A stretch of 64,000 nt of DNA from Blastocatellia bacterium UBA7656. Lineage in GTDB: Bacteria > Acidobacteriota > Blastocatellia > UBA7656. Below, in pieces: positions 27,448 to 35,027 of the stretch. The translations under genes were made by a program, and so were the position numbers. The notes under the pieces are model-generated. The model worked only from the letters and a program-made list of their open reading frames with translations, was not told the DNA's origin and did no database searches. The stretch spans positions 44,170 through 108,169 of the forward strand of contig DLHY01000163.1 in the NCBI GenBank assembly GCA_002483445.1, read 5' to 3'. The stretch's first letter is position 1. The number at the start of each line of letters is the position of its first letter.

Positions 27448-28156
27448 ATTCTTTATTCTTGTCGCTCAGACGATAACCGATTCCTGTGACAGTTTCTATC
27501 AGCGATGCATCGCCGAGTTTGTGGCGAAGGCGGCGGATGTGAACGTCGAGGGTGCGCGTGTCGCCGTAATAATTCAGCCCCCAGACGCGATCAAGCAAAG
27601 TCTCGCGCGCCATCACCCGTCCTGGATTTCGCGCCATCTCGGCGAGCAGAGCGAATTCCTTGCGCGTCAGTTTTATTTCATTCCCGTGACAGAGGACGCT
27701 GAATGTGGCCGGGTCGATGGTCAGCGCGCTGCTTTGATAAACCGGGCGATCTATCTCGGTGACGCCTGCGCGTCGCATCGCGGCCCGAATGCGCGCGACA
27801 AGCTCGCGCATACCGAAGGGCTTCGTGATGTAATCGTCCGCTCCAAGCTCAAGGCCCAGCACTTTATCCGATTCGTCCGCTCGCGCCGTCAGTATCACTA
27901 TCGGCAAGCGGGACGTAGAGGATTCAGCCCTCAGTCGACGGCATATTTCAAGGCCGCTCATGCCGGGCAGGTTCAAATCGAGCAAAACAATGTCGGGCGG
28001 TCGGTCGAGTATGAGATTGATCGCCTGCTCGCCCGTCCCTGCGATGCGGACCCGAAACCCTTCGCGCTCAAGGTTGTAACGAATCGAATCCGCTATATCC
28101 TCGTCGTCCTCGACAATCACTATGCTGCGCGTTCGTGTGTCTTCTATTGTTACCAT
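27446..28156 (-). CDS. phoB: Response regulator PhoB (OmpR/PhoB family)
   Basis: A 236-residue protein. The receiver domain has the acidic pair VEDDED, phospho-acceptor Asp about 60 (IVLLDLNLPGMSG), Thr (ILTARAD) and Lys (YITKPFG). The C-terminal winged helix has LTRKEFALLAEMARNPGRVM and DTRTLDVHIRRLRHKLGD. It activates phosphate-scavenging genes by binding Pho boxes. The gene overlaps the phoU stop by 7 bases and precedes phoR after a word hairpin. Confidence 0.95.
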   Translation of the reverse strand: MVTIEDTRTRSIVIVEDDEDIADSIRYNLEREGFRVRIAGTGEQAINLILDRPPDIVLLDLNLPGMSGLEICRRLRAESSTSRLPIVILTARADESDKVLGLELGADDYITKPFGMRELVARIRAAMRRAGVTEIDRPVYQSSALTIDPATFSVLCHGNEIKLTRKEFALLAEMARNPGRVMARETLLDRVWGLNYYGDTRTLDVHIRRLRHKLGDASLIETVTGIGYRLSDKNKE

Positions 28157-28809
28157 ATCTTGTGCTTGATGACCTGTCCCCGCGCCATATAGACGATCTG
28201 CTCGCAGATGTTGGTCACATAATCGGCTATGCGCTCAAGGTGTTTGAGAACGAAGAGCCATTCGGCTCCGCTCGTGACCGCATCGGGGCTGCGCTTCATC
28301 GCTTCGATCACTTTTTCATAAAGCCGATCATAGAGCGCGTCGACTTCGTCATCGCGGGCGATAGTGGCGCGGGCCTTTTCCGGATCGCCCGACGTGAATG
28401 CGTCCAGCCCTTCGACGAGCATCTCCTGAACCACGCGGGCTATGCTCGAAAGATCGACTCCCATTTCAAGCTCAGGCGAGTTGTTTAGGGAAAGGGCGTG
28501 CTTGGCGATGTTGACTGCGTGATCGGCTATGCGCTCTACGAGCGGGGCGGTTCGCGCAATCGAGACCACGAACCTCAGGTCGCTTGCGGCAGGCTGCTTC
28601 AGCGCGAGAACATCGACGCATACCTGATCGATTTCAAGTTCCATCTGATCGATGGCGTCGTCCTCGCGGATGACTCGCGTCGCGAGATCGCTGTCGCGCT
28701 CGATGAGCGCCCGCGTGCAGAGCATTATCGCCTTTTCCGCCGCGCCGCCCATGATCAGGAGCTTGTCGCGCAGAAGAGTGAGACTGTCTTCAATAAGTCG
28801 TTTGTGCAT
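28150..28809 (-). CDS. phoU: Phosphate signalling protein PhoU
   Basis: A 219-residue all-helical protein with two three-helix PhoU repeats; metal-binding type motifs E-x3-D-x3-N/H are seen in VERIADHAVNIAKHAL and LERIADYVTNICEQIV. PhoU links PstSCAB transport state to PhoR and keeps the Pho regulon off when phosphate is plentiful. Normal length. It lies between the second pstB and phoB. Confidence 0.95.
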   Translation of the reverse strand: MHKRLIEDSLTLLRDKLLIMGGAAEKAIMLCTRALIERDSDLATRVIREDDAIDQMELEIDQVCVDVLALKQPAASDLRFVVSIARTAPLVERIADHAVNIAKHALSLNNSPELEMGVDLSSIARVVQEMLVEGLDAFTSGDPEKARATIARDDEVDALYDRLYEKVIEAMKRSPDAVTSGAEWLFVLKHLERIADYVTNICEQIVYMARGQVIKHKIW

Positions 28810-28810
28810 A

Positions 28811-28893
28811 TCAGTTTTCAGTTTTCAGTTTTCAGTTTTCAGTTCCAGGTTCAGGCATTCTTCTGAAAACTGAAAACTGAAAACTGAAAACTG
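28811..28893. repeat. CAGTTTT/AAAACTG word hairpin between pstB and phoU
   Basis: Left arm of four to five TTTTCAG words (28811-28844) and right arm of four AAAACTG words (28863-28893), separated by an unrelated 18-base loop. The word is identical to the phoB-phoR hairpin 1.4 kb away. Confidence 0.9.
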
Positions 28894-28895
28894 CT

Positions 28896-29765
28896 TCAAC
28901 CGAATCTGCCGGTGATGTAATCTTCCGTCATCCGGCGCTCCGGTTTGGTAAACATCTTCTCGGTCGTGTCGAACTCGATCAACTCGCCGAGCCAGAAGAA
29001 AGCTGTCATATCCGAAATCCGCGAAGCCTGCTGCATGTTGTGCGTCACTATTACGATAGTATACCTCTCTTTTAGCTCGACGATCAGTTCTTCTATCCGC
29101 TGAGTGGCAATGGGGTCGAGCGCGGAGGTCGGCTCATCCATGAGAACTATTTCCGGCTCGATTGCCAGCGCCCGCGCGATGCACAACCGCTGCTGCTGTC
29201 CGCCGGAAAGACCCTGAGCAGGTTCTTTCAATCGGTCTTTCACTTCGTCCCAGAGGGCCGCCGCCTTCAAGCCGGATTCGATCCTGTCGGCAAGCTCCGT
29301 TTTCGATCCGGCCAGATCGTTGATCCTGAGTCCATAAGCGATGTTTTCAAATATCGAGCGCGGAAACGTGGTCGGCTTCTGGAAAACCATGCCTACGCGG
29401 CGGCGCAACTCGACCACATCGGTCGAAGGCGAGTAGATATTTTGTCCGTCAATACAGACCTCTCCTTTGACCGATGTATTAGGTATAACGTCATTCATGC
29501 GATTGAGGGTTCGAACGAGAGTCGACTTGCCGCACCCCGAAGGCCCGATGAAGGCGGTCACCTTGCTGGGTGGAATAGTGAGTGAAACATCCTTCAATGC
29601 GCACACGCGACCGTAGAAAAAATTCAGCCTGCGGATATCTATCTTCGTTTCAATTTCGCTTTTCGGCTCTGCAATTCCTTTCATCAGAGTCGGGGTTGCG
29701 ATTTCCGAAATCATATTTGGGCTTTGCATATCCTTGCTCGTTTCTCGCTCTTGCGGATCGTCCAT
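28896..29765 (-). CDS. pstB: Phosphate ABC transporter ATPase PstB (copy downstream)
   Basis: A 289-residue ATPase with Walker A IGPSGCGKSTLVRTLN, Q-loop VFQKPTTFP, signature LSGGQQQRLCIARAL and Walker B IVLMDEPTSALDP, ending in the PstB-type tail DYITGRFG. The N-terminal 35 residues before the domain are longer than usual, and internal ATGs (for example MKGIAEPKSE) may be the true start. It follows a second pstB of the same operon, and the two differ clearly in sequence, so they are old paralogues that might form a heterodimer. Confidence 0.93.
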   Translation of the reverse strand: MDDPQERETSKDMQSPNMISEIATPTLMKGIAEPKSEIETKIDIRRLNFFYGRVCALKDVSLTIPPSKVTAFIGPSGCGKSTLVRTLNRMNDVIPNTSVKGEVCIDGQNIYSPSTDVVELRRRVGMVFQKPTTFPRSIFENIAYGLRINDLAGSKTELADRIESGLKAAALWDEVKDRLKEPAQGLSGGQQQRLCIARALAIEPEIVLMDEPTSALDPIATQRIEELIVELKERYTIVIVTHNMQQASRISDMTAFFWLGELIEFDTTEKMFTKPERRMTEDYITGRFG

Positions 29766-29795
29766 AAGCGGATTCCATACTTGCAGGCTGAAATT

Positions 29796-30638
29796 TCAAC
29801 CGAAGTCTCCGGTGATATACTCGTTCGTAAGTTTGTTTGATGGATTCTCGAACATCTTCTGCGTGCGGTCGACTTCGATCAATTCGCCGAGGTACATAAA
29901 CGCAGTATAATCGGATACCCGCGAAGCCTGCTGAAGATTGTGAGTTACTATTATGATCGTCACCTGTTCTTTAAGCTCATCGATCAACTCTTCGATGCGC
30001 GATGTGGCAATGGGGTCGAGCGCGGAGGTCGGCTCGTCGAAGAGCAGAATCTCCGGGTCTGTGGCCAGCGCCCGCGCGATGCAAAGCCTCTGCTGCTGCC
30101 CGCCCGATAGCGCGTAGGCCGATTCTTTCAATCTGTCTTTGACCTCGTCCCAGAGGGCGGACGATTGAAGCGCGCCTTCGACTTTTTCTTCGATCAACCG
30201 CTGGTCTTCTCCTCTCAATCGAAGCCCGAAGGCCACGTTCTCGAAAATCGATTTGGGAAAAGCGTTGGGCTTTTGAAAGACCATGCTGATGCGCATTCTC
30301 ATTTCGACAGGGTTGGTCTCTGCGCCTATGATATTCACCTCGCTCGGATGAAGAGTGATCTTTCCCTCGTAGCGAGTGTCGGCGTAGAGATCGTGCATTC
30401 GGTTGAAGCAGCGCAGCAGGGTTGATTTGCCGCATCCTGACGGGCCGATGATGGCCGTCACGCGGTTTTCATAAAAAGTCAGATTGATATTTTTGAGCGC
30501 CTGAGCTTTCCCGTAGTAGAAGTTCAGGCTTTGAGCTTCCGCTTTGATCCGAGTCGGCGCGTCTTCAGGTTTCGCTGACGGGTCGCTCTCGAAAGCAAGG
30601 CGGAGACGATTTTGAATTTGCGGTTCGGCGTTCATCAT
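29796..30638 (-). CDS. pstB: Phosphate ABC transporter ATPase PstB (copy upstream)
   Basis: A 280-residue ATPase with Walker A IGPSGCGKSTLLRCFN, Q-loop VFQKPNAFP, signature LSGGQQQRLCIARAL, Walker B ILLFDEPTSALDP and C-terminus EYITGDFG. The start is ATG 30638 (or ATG 30635), 5 bases after the pstA stop with a GGTG ribosome site. It powers phosphate import through PstC-PstA. It lies between pstA and the other pstB. Confidence 0.94.
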   Translation of the reverse strand: MMNAEPQIQNRLRLAFESDPSAKPEDAPTRIKAEAQSLNFYYGKAQALKNINLTFYENRVTAIIGPSGCGKSTLLRCFNRMHDLYADTRYEGKITLHPSEVNIIGAETNPVEMRMRISMVFQKPNAFPKSIFENVAFGLRLRGEDQRLIEEKVEGALQSSALWDEVKDRLKESAYALSGGQQQRLCIARALATDPEILLFDEPTSALDPIATSRIEELIDELKEQVTIIIVTHNLQQASRVSDYTAFMYLGELIEVDRTQKMFENPSNKLTNEYITGDFG

Positions 30639-30643
30639 GACTT

Positions 30644-31552
30644 TCACCACTTGATATTTTTTCGCATACGGTATCGGATCAGTATAGCTACGGCGTTCAT
30701 CGAAAGCGTCACCACGATCAGCACGATGCCTGCCCCGGCGGCGTTGGTAAGAAACTCTCTTTCGGGCCGCGAGACCCAGTTGAACATCTGTATGGGCAAA
30801 ACTGAAAACGGCGAGTTCACCCACTCCAAAGAAACGAACGGAGCTTCAGTCTGGACAGGCAGCGGAGGGAGGAATGCAATGAAGGTCAAAGCTCCGATGG
30901 TTATGAGCGGCGCTGTTTCTCCCACCGCCCGCGACAAGGCGATGATTATTCCCGTCATGATCCCGCCCGTCGAGTAGGGCAGCAGATGATGTCGAACGAC
31001 CTGCCACTTGGTCGAACCGAGCGCATAAGCGGCCTCGCGAATGCTCTGAGGAATCGTGCGCAGCGCCTCGCGTGTGGCGACTATGACAATGGGCAGAATC
31101 AGAAAGGCCAGCGTCAGTCCGCCCGCGAGTATGCTCTGTCCGAGATGGAACTGATAGACCAGAAGCCCCAGCGCCATAAGACCATAGATGATCGAAGGCA
31201 CGCCCGCGAGGTTGGCTATGTTGATCTCTATTATGTTCGTGACCCAGTTCCTGCGCGCATATTCTTCGAGATAGACGCCTGCGGCCACGCCCAGAGGCAC
31301 AGCCGTCGAAGCTGTGACCAGCATGATCAGCAGCGTCCCGACCCACGACGACAGTATCCCGGCGCGTTCGGCGAAGCGCGACGGGAAGGAAGTCATAAAC
31401 TCCCAATCGACGCGCGCAAGTCCGTCTATGACGAGATCGCCGAGCAACGCAAACAGAGTGACTATGCCAATGAGCGTGCAGGCTATGCCCACTATATTGA
31501 ACAGGAAATCCTGTCTCTTCCGACGGGAGATGATTTTTTGAACCGCGCTCAT
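30644..31552 (-). CDS. pstA: Phosphate ABC transporter permease PstA
   Basis: A 302-residue protein with six transmembrane segments and the permease loop REAAYALGSTKWQVVRHHLL. The start is ATG 31552 (MSAVQKIISRR), one base after the pstC stop; an upstream in-frame start lies inside pstC and is not needed. Inner-membrane channel subunit of the high-affinity phosphate importer. Confidence 0.94.
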   Translation of the reverse strand: MSAVQKIISRRKRQDFLFNIVGIACTLIGIVTLFALLGDLVIDGLARVDWEFMTSFPSRFAERAGILSSWVGTLLIMLVTASTAVPLGVAAGVYLEEYARRNWVTNIIEINIANLAGVPSIIYGLMALGLLVYQFHLGQSILAGGLTLAFLILPIVIVATREALRTIPQSIREAAYALGSTKWQVVRHHLLPYSTGGIMTGIIIALSRAVGETAPLITIGALTFIAFLPPLPVQTEAPFVSLEWVNSPFSVLPIQMFNWVSRPEREFLTNAAGAGIVLIVVTLSMNAVAILIRYRMRKNIKW

Positions 31553-31553
31553 T

Positions 31554-32522
31554 TCAGTACACCTCCCGGAATCGCTTTCGCAGCCCATAGCCGATGATGT
31601 TGAAAACGAGCGTCATCACAAAGAGCGTGAGTCCGGCTGCGAAGATCGATTGATAGCCGATTGATCCGTGCGGCAGATCGCCCAGACTGACCTGAACTAT
31701 GAAGGCGGTTATCGTCTCGGCGGGTTGCCTCGGGTCGAGAGTAAGATTAGGCTGCATACCGGCTGCAATTGCCACGATCATCGTTTCACCTATCGCGCGA
31801 GAGATGGCCAGAATGTAGGACGCCACTATCCCTGAGAGCGCCGCCGGATAAACCACCCTCACGGCGGTTATGATCTTGTTTGCGCCGAGCGCGTAGGCTC
31901 CTTCTCTGAGCGACATGGGAACTGCGCGCATCGCGTCTTCGCTCAGAGAACTGACATAAGGGATGATCATGATTCCCATTACTACGCCTGCGCTCAACAT
32001 GCTGAAAGTCGGCAGGCCGGGAATTATCTTTTGCAGCATAGGGGCGACGAACTGCAACGCGAAATAACCGTAGATGACAGTCGGGACTGCGCTGAGAAGT
32101 TCCATGACGGGCTTGATGACTTCGCGCACGACCGACGGCGCAAACTCGCTCAAATAGATCGAAACCACCGTGCCGATGGGCAAAGCCACCACCAGCGCCA
32201 CGGTCGTCGTCACCAGAGTTCCGGCAACCAGAGGCAATATGCCGAAGCGCGCGGAGGCGAACATCGGAGTCCACATCGTGTCGGTGAGGAAATCCGTGAT
32301 CGAAACATGCGCGAAGAAGGTCGAAGACTCGTAAATGAGTATCCCGACTATACCCAGAGTGATCGCTACGGAAGAAAAAGCCGCGACGAAAAGCAGCGAT
32401 TCGATTATTCGCTCTTTCCATCGGTTCAACTGTCTGGCAACAGAATCTGATCGGCTGAACAGAGGAGTTTGTCCGGCGTCGCCGATTGGTATGGAAGGAT
32501 TTGGAGAGGCGCTGTCTGCCAT
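31554..32522 (-). CDS. pstC: Phosphate ABC transporter permease PstC
   Basis: About 322 residues from ATG 32522 (MADSASPNPSIPIGDAG). Six transmembrane segments (first about 42-64), with the PstC-type motif LPIGTVVSIYLSEFAPSVVR and permease loop REGAYALGANKIITAVRVVY. A start at ATG 32564 is possible but lies within a small inverted repeat (ATGTCAGTG/CACTGACAT, 32550-32581). It pairs with PstA. Confidence 0.92.
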   Translation of the reverse strand: MADSASPNPSIPIGDAGQTPLFSRSDSVARQLNRWKERIIESLLFVAAFSSVAITLGIVGILIYESSTFFAHVSITDFLTDTMWTPMFASARFGILPLVAGTLVTTTVALVVALPIGTVVSIYLSEFAPSVVREVIKPVMELLSAVPTVIYGYFALQFVAPMLQKIIPGLPTFSMLSAGVVMGIMIIPYVSSLSEDAMRAVPMSLREGAYALGANKIITAVRVVYPAALSGIVASYILAISRAIGETMIVAIAAGMQPNLTLDPRQPAETITAFIVQVSLGDLPHGSIGYQSIFAAGLTLFVMTLVFNIIGYGLRKRFREVY

Positions 32523-32601
32523 GATTTTTTGTCCCGCGCGAAGATGTAAGATGTCAGTGGTCATCCTCGCTCACTGACATCCAGCATCGAACCTGTTCGT
32601 T

Positions 32602-33630
32602 TTATGAGTGAGGAGGTCTGTTGAGTATTTCTTCGACCGTAAGGCCGACCTCCGGCACGCCGCCAAATCCGCTGCCCGTCTGAAGGCTGCGGAATCGCGT
32701 TCCGGCCATCTCATAAGCTTTATCGGGAAGCGGCAGGTACTTCACTTCTTTTGCCAGCGTCGCAGCATTCTTGAGTAGGAATTCGATGAACTCCTTAACT
32801 TCAGGCTTCTGCACGGATTTGAGGCTGATGTAGATGAAGAGCGGACGCGACAGCGGGTTGTAAGTTCCGGCAAGCACATTTTCCATCGTGGGGAAAACCG
32901 GCTCTTTGACTTTGTTCTTCTCCCATTCGATAGATACCGCTTTCAGCTTATCAGTATTGGTCGAGTAGTAGGCATAAGAGAAGTATCCGAGCGCGTACTT
33001 GTTGCCCGATACACCCTGCACCAGCACGTTATCGTCTTCGCTGGCGGTGAAATCGCCCCGGCTCGCCTTGGCCTTGCCCACGACGGCCTCTGTGAAGTAA
33101 TCGAATGTGCCGGAATCTGCGCCTGGGCCGAAGAGAGCTATTTTTTCATTCGGCCATTCGGGTCTGATCTGATTCCAGTGGGTGACCTTGCCTTGGGCTT
33201 CCGGCTCCCATATTTTTTTGAGATCGGCAATGGTCATCGAAGCGATCCATGTGTTTTGTGGATTGACCACGACCGTCAGAGCATCGAAGCAAACGGGCAG
33301 TTCTATGAACTCTATGCCGTTGGCCTTTGCCTGTTCCATCTCTTCCTTGAGTATCGGGCGCGAGGCATTGGATATATCCGTCTCGCCGCGAATGAACTTC
33401 TTGAATCCGCCGCCAGTGCCGGAAATCCCTACCGTCACCTTGACCTTGCCCTGCTTCTCTTTCTGGAATTCCTCGGCGACTGCCTCTGCGAGAGGGAAGA
33501 CTGTGCTTGAGCCATCTATCTTGACCACGCTGGCTCCGCCTGCGCCGCTGTTTCCTTTATTTCCGCAGCCCGTGATCGCAAGCAGGACGGCAAAAACAGA
33601 TGCGAACATTAAACTTGATCTCTGTTTCAC
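32602..33630 (-). CDS. pstS: Phosphate-binding lipoprotein PstS
   Basis: About 342 residues from GTG 33630, chosen because AAGGAG sits 6 bases upstream; an ATG 15 codons earlier has no ribosome site. Lipoprotein signal with lipobox LLAITGC (Cys about 22). The phosphate-binding loops are DGSSTVFPLAEA, ISGTGGGFKKFIRGETDISN-ASR and GADSGTFDYFTEAV. It delivers phosphate to PstCAB. First gene of the pst-pho operon. Confidence 0.95.
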   Translation of the reverse strand: MKQRSSLMFASVFAVLLAITGCGNKGNSGAGGASVVKIDGSSTVFPLAEAVAEEFQKEKQGKVKVTVGISGTGGGFKKFIRGETDISNASRPILKEEMEQAKANGIEFIELPVCFDALTVVVNPQNTWIASMTIADLKKIWEPEAQGKVTHWNQIRPEWPNEKIALFGPGADSGTFDYFTEAVVGKAKASRGDFTASEDDNVLVQGVSGNKYALGYFSYAYYSTNTDKLKAVSIEWEKNKVKEPVFPTMENVLAGTYNPLSRPLFIYISLKSVQKPEVKEFIEFLLKNAATLAKEVKYLPLPDKAYEMAGTRFRSLQTGSGFGGVPEVGLTVEEILNRPPHS

Positions 33631-33998
33631 GGAATTCTCCTTTGATCGATGCTGATTGTTATTAGTCCTTTTCAATCCCTTGCTGAAAATTCAAATTCAA
33701 TTCAAAACTCATAATTCAGAGTTCAGAATATAAACTCGCTGTGTTACACGGAGGCAAAGAAAATGTTAATTCTTTGTGAACGAAAAGAGAGCAATTACAT
33801 GAATGAAATCAGATTGCTTCATTTGTGTAATCAGAATGGGCTGATTATGGTGGAAGTTTTTATTGGGCGCTTTGTTGTGTATAGATGAGTCCCTCTTTAA
33901 TCCTATGGTCTGTTTTAACCCCTTTCTTCTTTGGGCAGATTTGCCGGATTTGTTATGCTTACCGCGTTATACGAAGTTGCGGCTATCAGGAGGTTGAC
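33631..33998. other. Divergent intergenic region upstream of pstS
   Basis: No gene over about 370 bases. AT-rich. It includes a run of degenerate TTCAAAT/TTCAGAGTTCAG words (33683-33729) and a Pho-box-like direct repeat (33764-33781). The right side leads to the coiled-coil protein gene and its AGGAGG ribosome site. Confidence 0.6.
33764..33781 (-). promoter_or_regulatory. Candidate Pho box upstream of pstS
   Basis: On the minus strand two similar 7-mers, GTTCACA and ATTAACA, are separated by the 4-base AAGA, giving the 11-base period expected for a PhoB dimer. It lies about 134 bases before the pstS start. Only one repeat pair is seen and the sequence differs from the enterobacterial consensus, so this is a candidate only. 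Confidence 0.4.
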
Positions 33999-34385
33999 AT
34001 GACGGGCGAAGAAATGGAGAGAGCGATTGAGTTTCTGATGAATCATCATGCTCAGGTGAGTACAGACATAAGCCGCCTCAAGGAGGTTCAAGAGCAAAGC
34101 AGCAAGGACATCATTGCGCTTGATGAAGCTCAGGCCCAGACAAGTCGGGATGTGCAGGCATTGGCTTCGAATATGGCCGGACTGACTGGTGTCGTAGTAG
34201 GTCTGGCTGATGCTGTCTCGCGCCTGGAAACGCAGATGGAAATGCGCAACTCTACATCCGCGAAGCAGCCGAAAGCCACGAGCAAAAGAGGGTGGCATGA
34301 GTTTTTTTGTATCGAATCTGGTCAGACCGAGCTTCGCCGCGATGCCCCCCCACGACTAGACAGCAAAGCCGCTCAATCACCCTAA
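33999..34385 (+). CDS. Small coiled-coil protein, unknown function
   Basis: About 128 residues from ATG 33999, which follows an ideal AGGAGG ribosome site. The N-terminus MTGEEMERAIEFLMNHHAQV is followed by heptad-like repeats (SRLKEVQEQSSKDIIALDEA, QAQTSRDVQALASNMAGLTG), predicting a coiled coil over residues 15-85. The last 35 residues are low-complexity and basic. Proteins with the MTGEEMERAIEFL start are known to me only as hypotheticals. The longer frame from 33885 is rejected. Confidence 0.6.
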   Translation: MTGEEMERAIEFLMNHHAQVSTDISRLKEVQEQSSKDIIALDEAQAQTSRDVQALASNMAGLTGVVVGLADAVSRLETQMEMRNSTSAKQPKATSKRGWHEFFCIESGQTELRRDAPPRLDSKAAQSP

Positions 34386-34486
34386 CTGCGAGCGCATCAC
34401 ACCTGCACAAAAAAGGCGTTGAAAAATTTTCGATAATTCTGCGCGCGGTTTGCGTCTTCTATAACAGGGGGATAGTCGAGCGAATC

Positions 34487-34867
34487 ATGCCGTTCATTTA
34501 TCGAATAGACCGCGCCAGCCGATTCGTACACACAACCGTTCTGGAATCCGTTTCCTGCCCTGATTTCGAGAGGCACGTAAAGAAGAAAGTGTTGCATGGC
34601 GCAGAGTCTTATCTTGAGTTGATTGATGCCAGAGCCGCGAAGGTGAAGTTTACGCCCGCCGAAGTTCAGGAAGTCCTCGCCTTTCTCAAAAAAGCGGCAG
34701 AGGCTCACCCGCTTGGGCCGGTAGCGATTCTGGTTGATGATGATCTCGGCTTCTCTATGATGCGGATGATCAGCCGCTCCGCTGAAAGCGCCTGCCCCAT
34801 CGAAGTGTTTCGCAACCCTGCGGAGGCTCAACGATGGCTTCAGGCGCGCAAAGCACGCACTGCCTGA
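34487..34867 (+). CDS. STAS/SpoIIAA-like small protein
   Basis: About 126 residues from ATG 34487 (MPFIYRIDRASRFVHTTVLE). The pattern is a beta strand at the N-terminus, then YLELIDARAAKVKFTPAEVQ (a D-R-A-type STAS turn), a long helix and VAILVDDDLGFSMMRMISRS, ending AEAQRWLQARK. It resembles free-standing STAS-like proteins that bind lipids or partner proteins. No kinase or sigma partner is adjacent. The upstream in-frame extension has no ribosome site. Confidence 0.55.
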   Translation: MPFIYRIDRASRFVHTTVLESVSCPDFERHVKKKVLHGAESYLELIDARAAKVKFTPAEVQEVLAFLKKAAEAHPLGPVAILVDDDLGFSMMRMISRSAESACPIEVFRNPAEAQRWLQARKARTA

Positions 34868-35027
34868 TAGCACCGTTGCGCCGCAAGGCCAAAGTAACTC
34901 CCCGCCTGTTCGCAAAACTTACTGCTCGAAAAACAGGAAACCGGGATTCTGCACAACAGCGACGCGATTGAAGCGTCGCGCCTCGAAACGAAAAAATTCC
35001 TCGGACAACTCATACCTGCTCTGCCAT
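34868..35027. other. Convergent spacer with a GCGACGC hairpin
   Basis: No gene. GCGACGCGATTGAAGCGTCGC around 34960-34980 could form a small stem and may act as a weak bidirectional terminator between the converging STAS-like and metalloprotease genes. Confidence 0.4.

Noticed and set aside
28811..28893. Small protein genes reading FQFSVFSFQFSV
   Set aside because: These frames are translations of the word hairpins, without start regions or ribosome sites.
34307..34486. N-terminal extension of the STAS-like protein
   Set aside because: No ribosome site, low-complexity translation, and overlap with the end of the previous gene.
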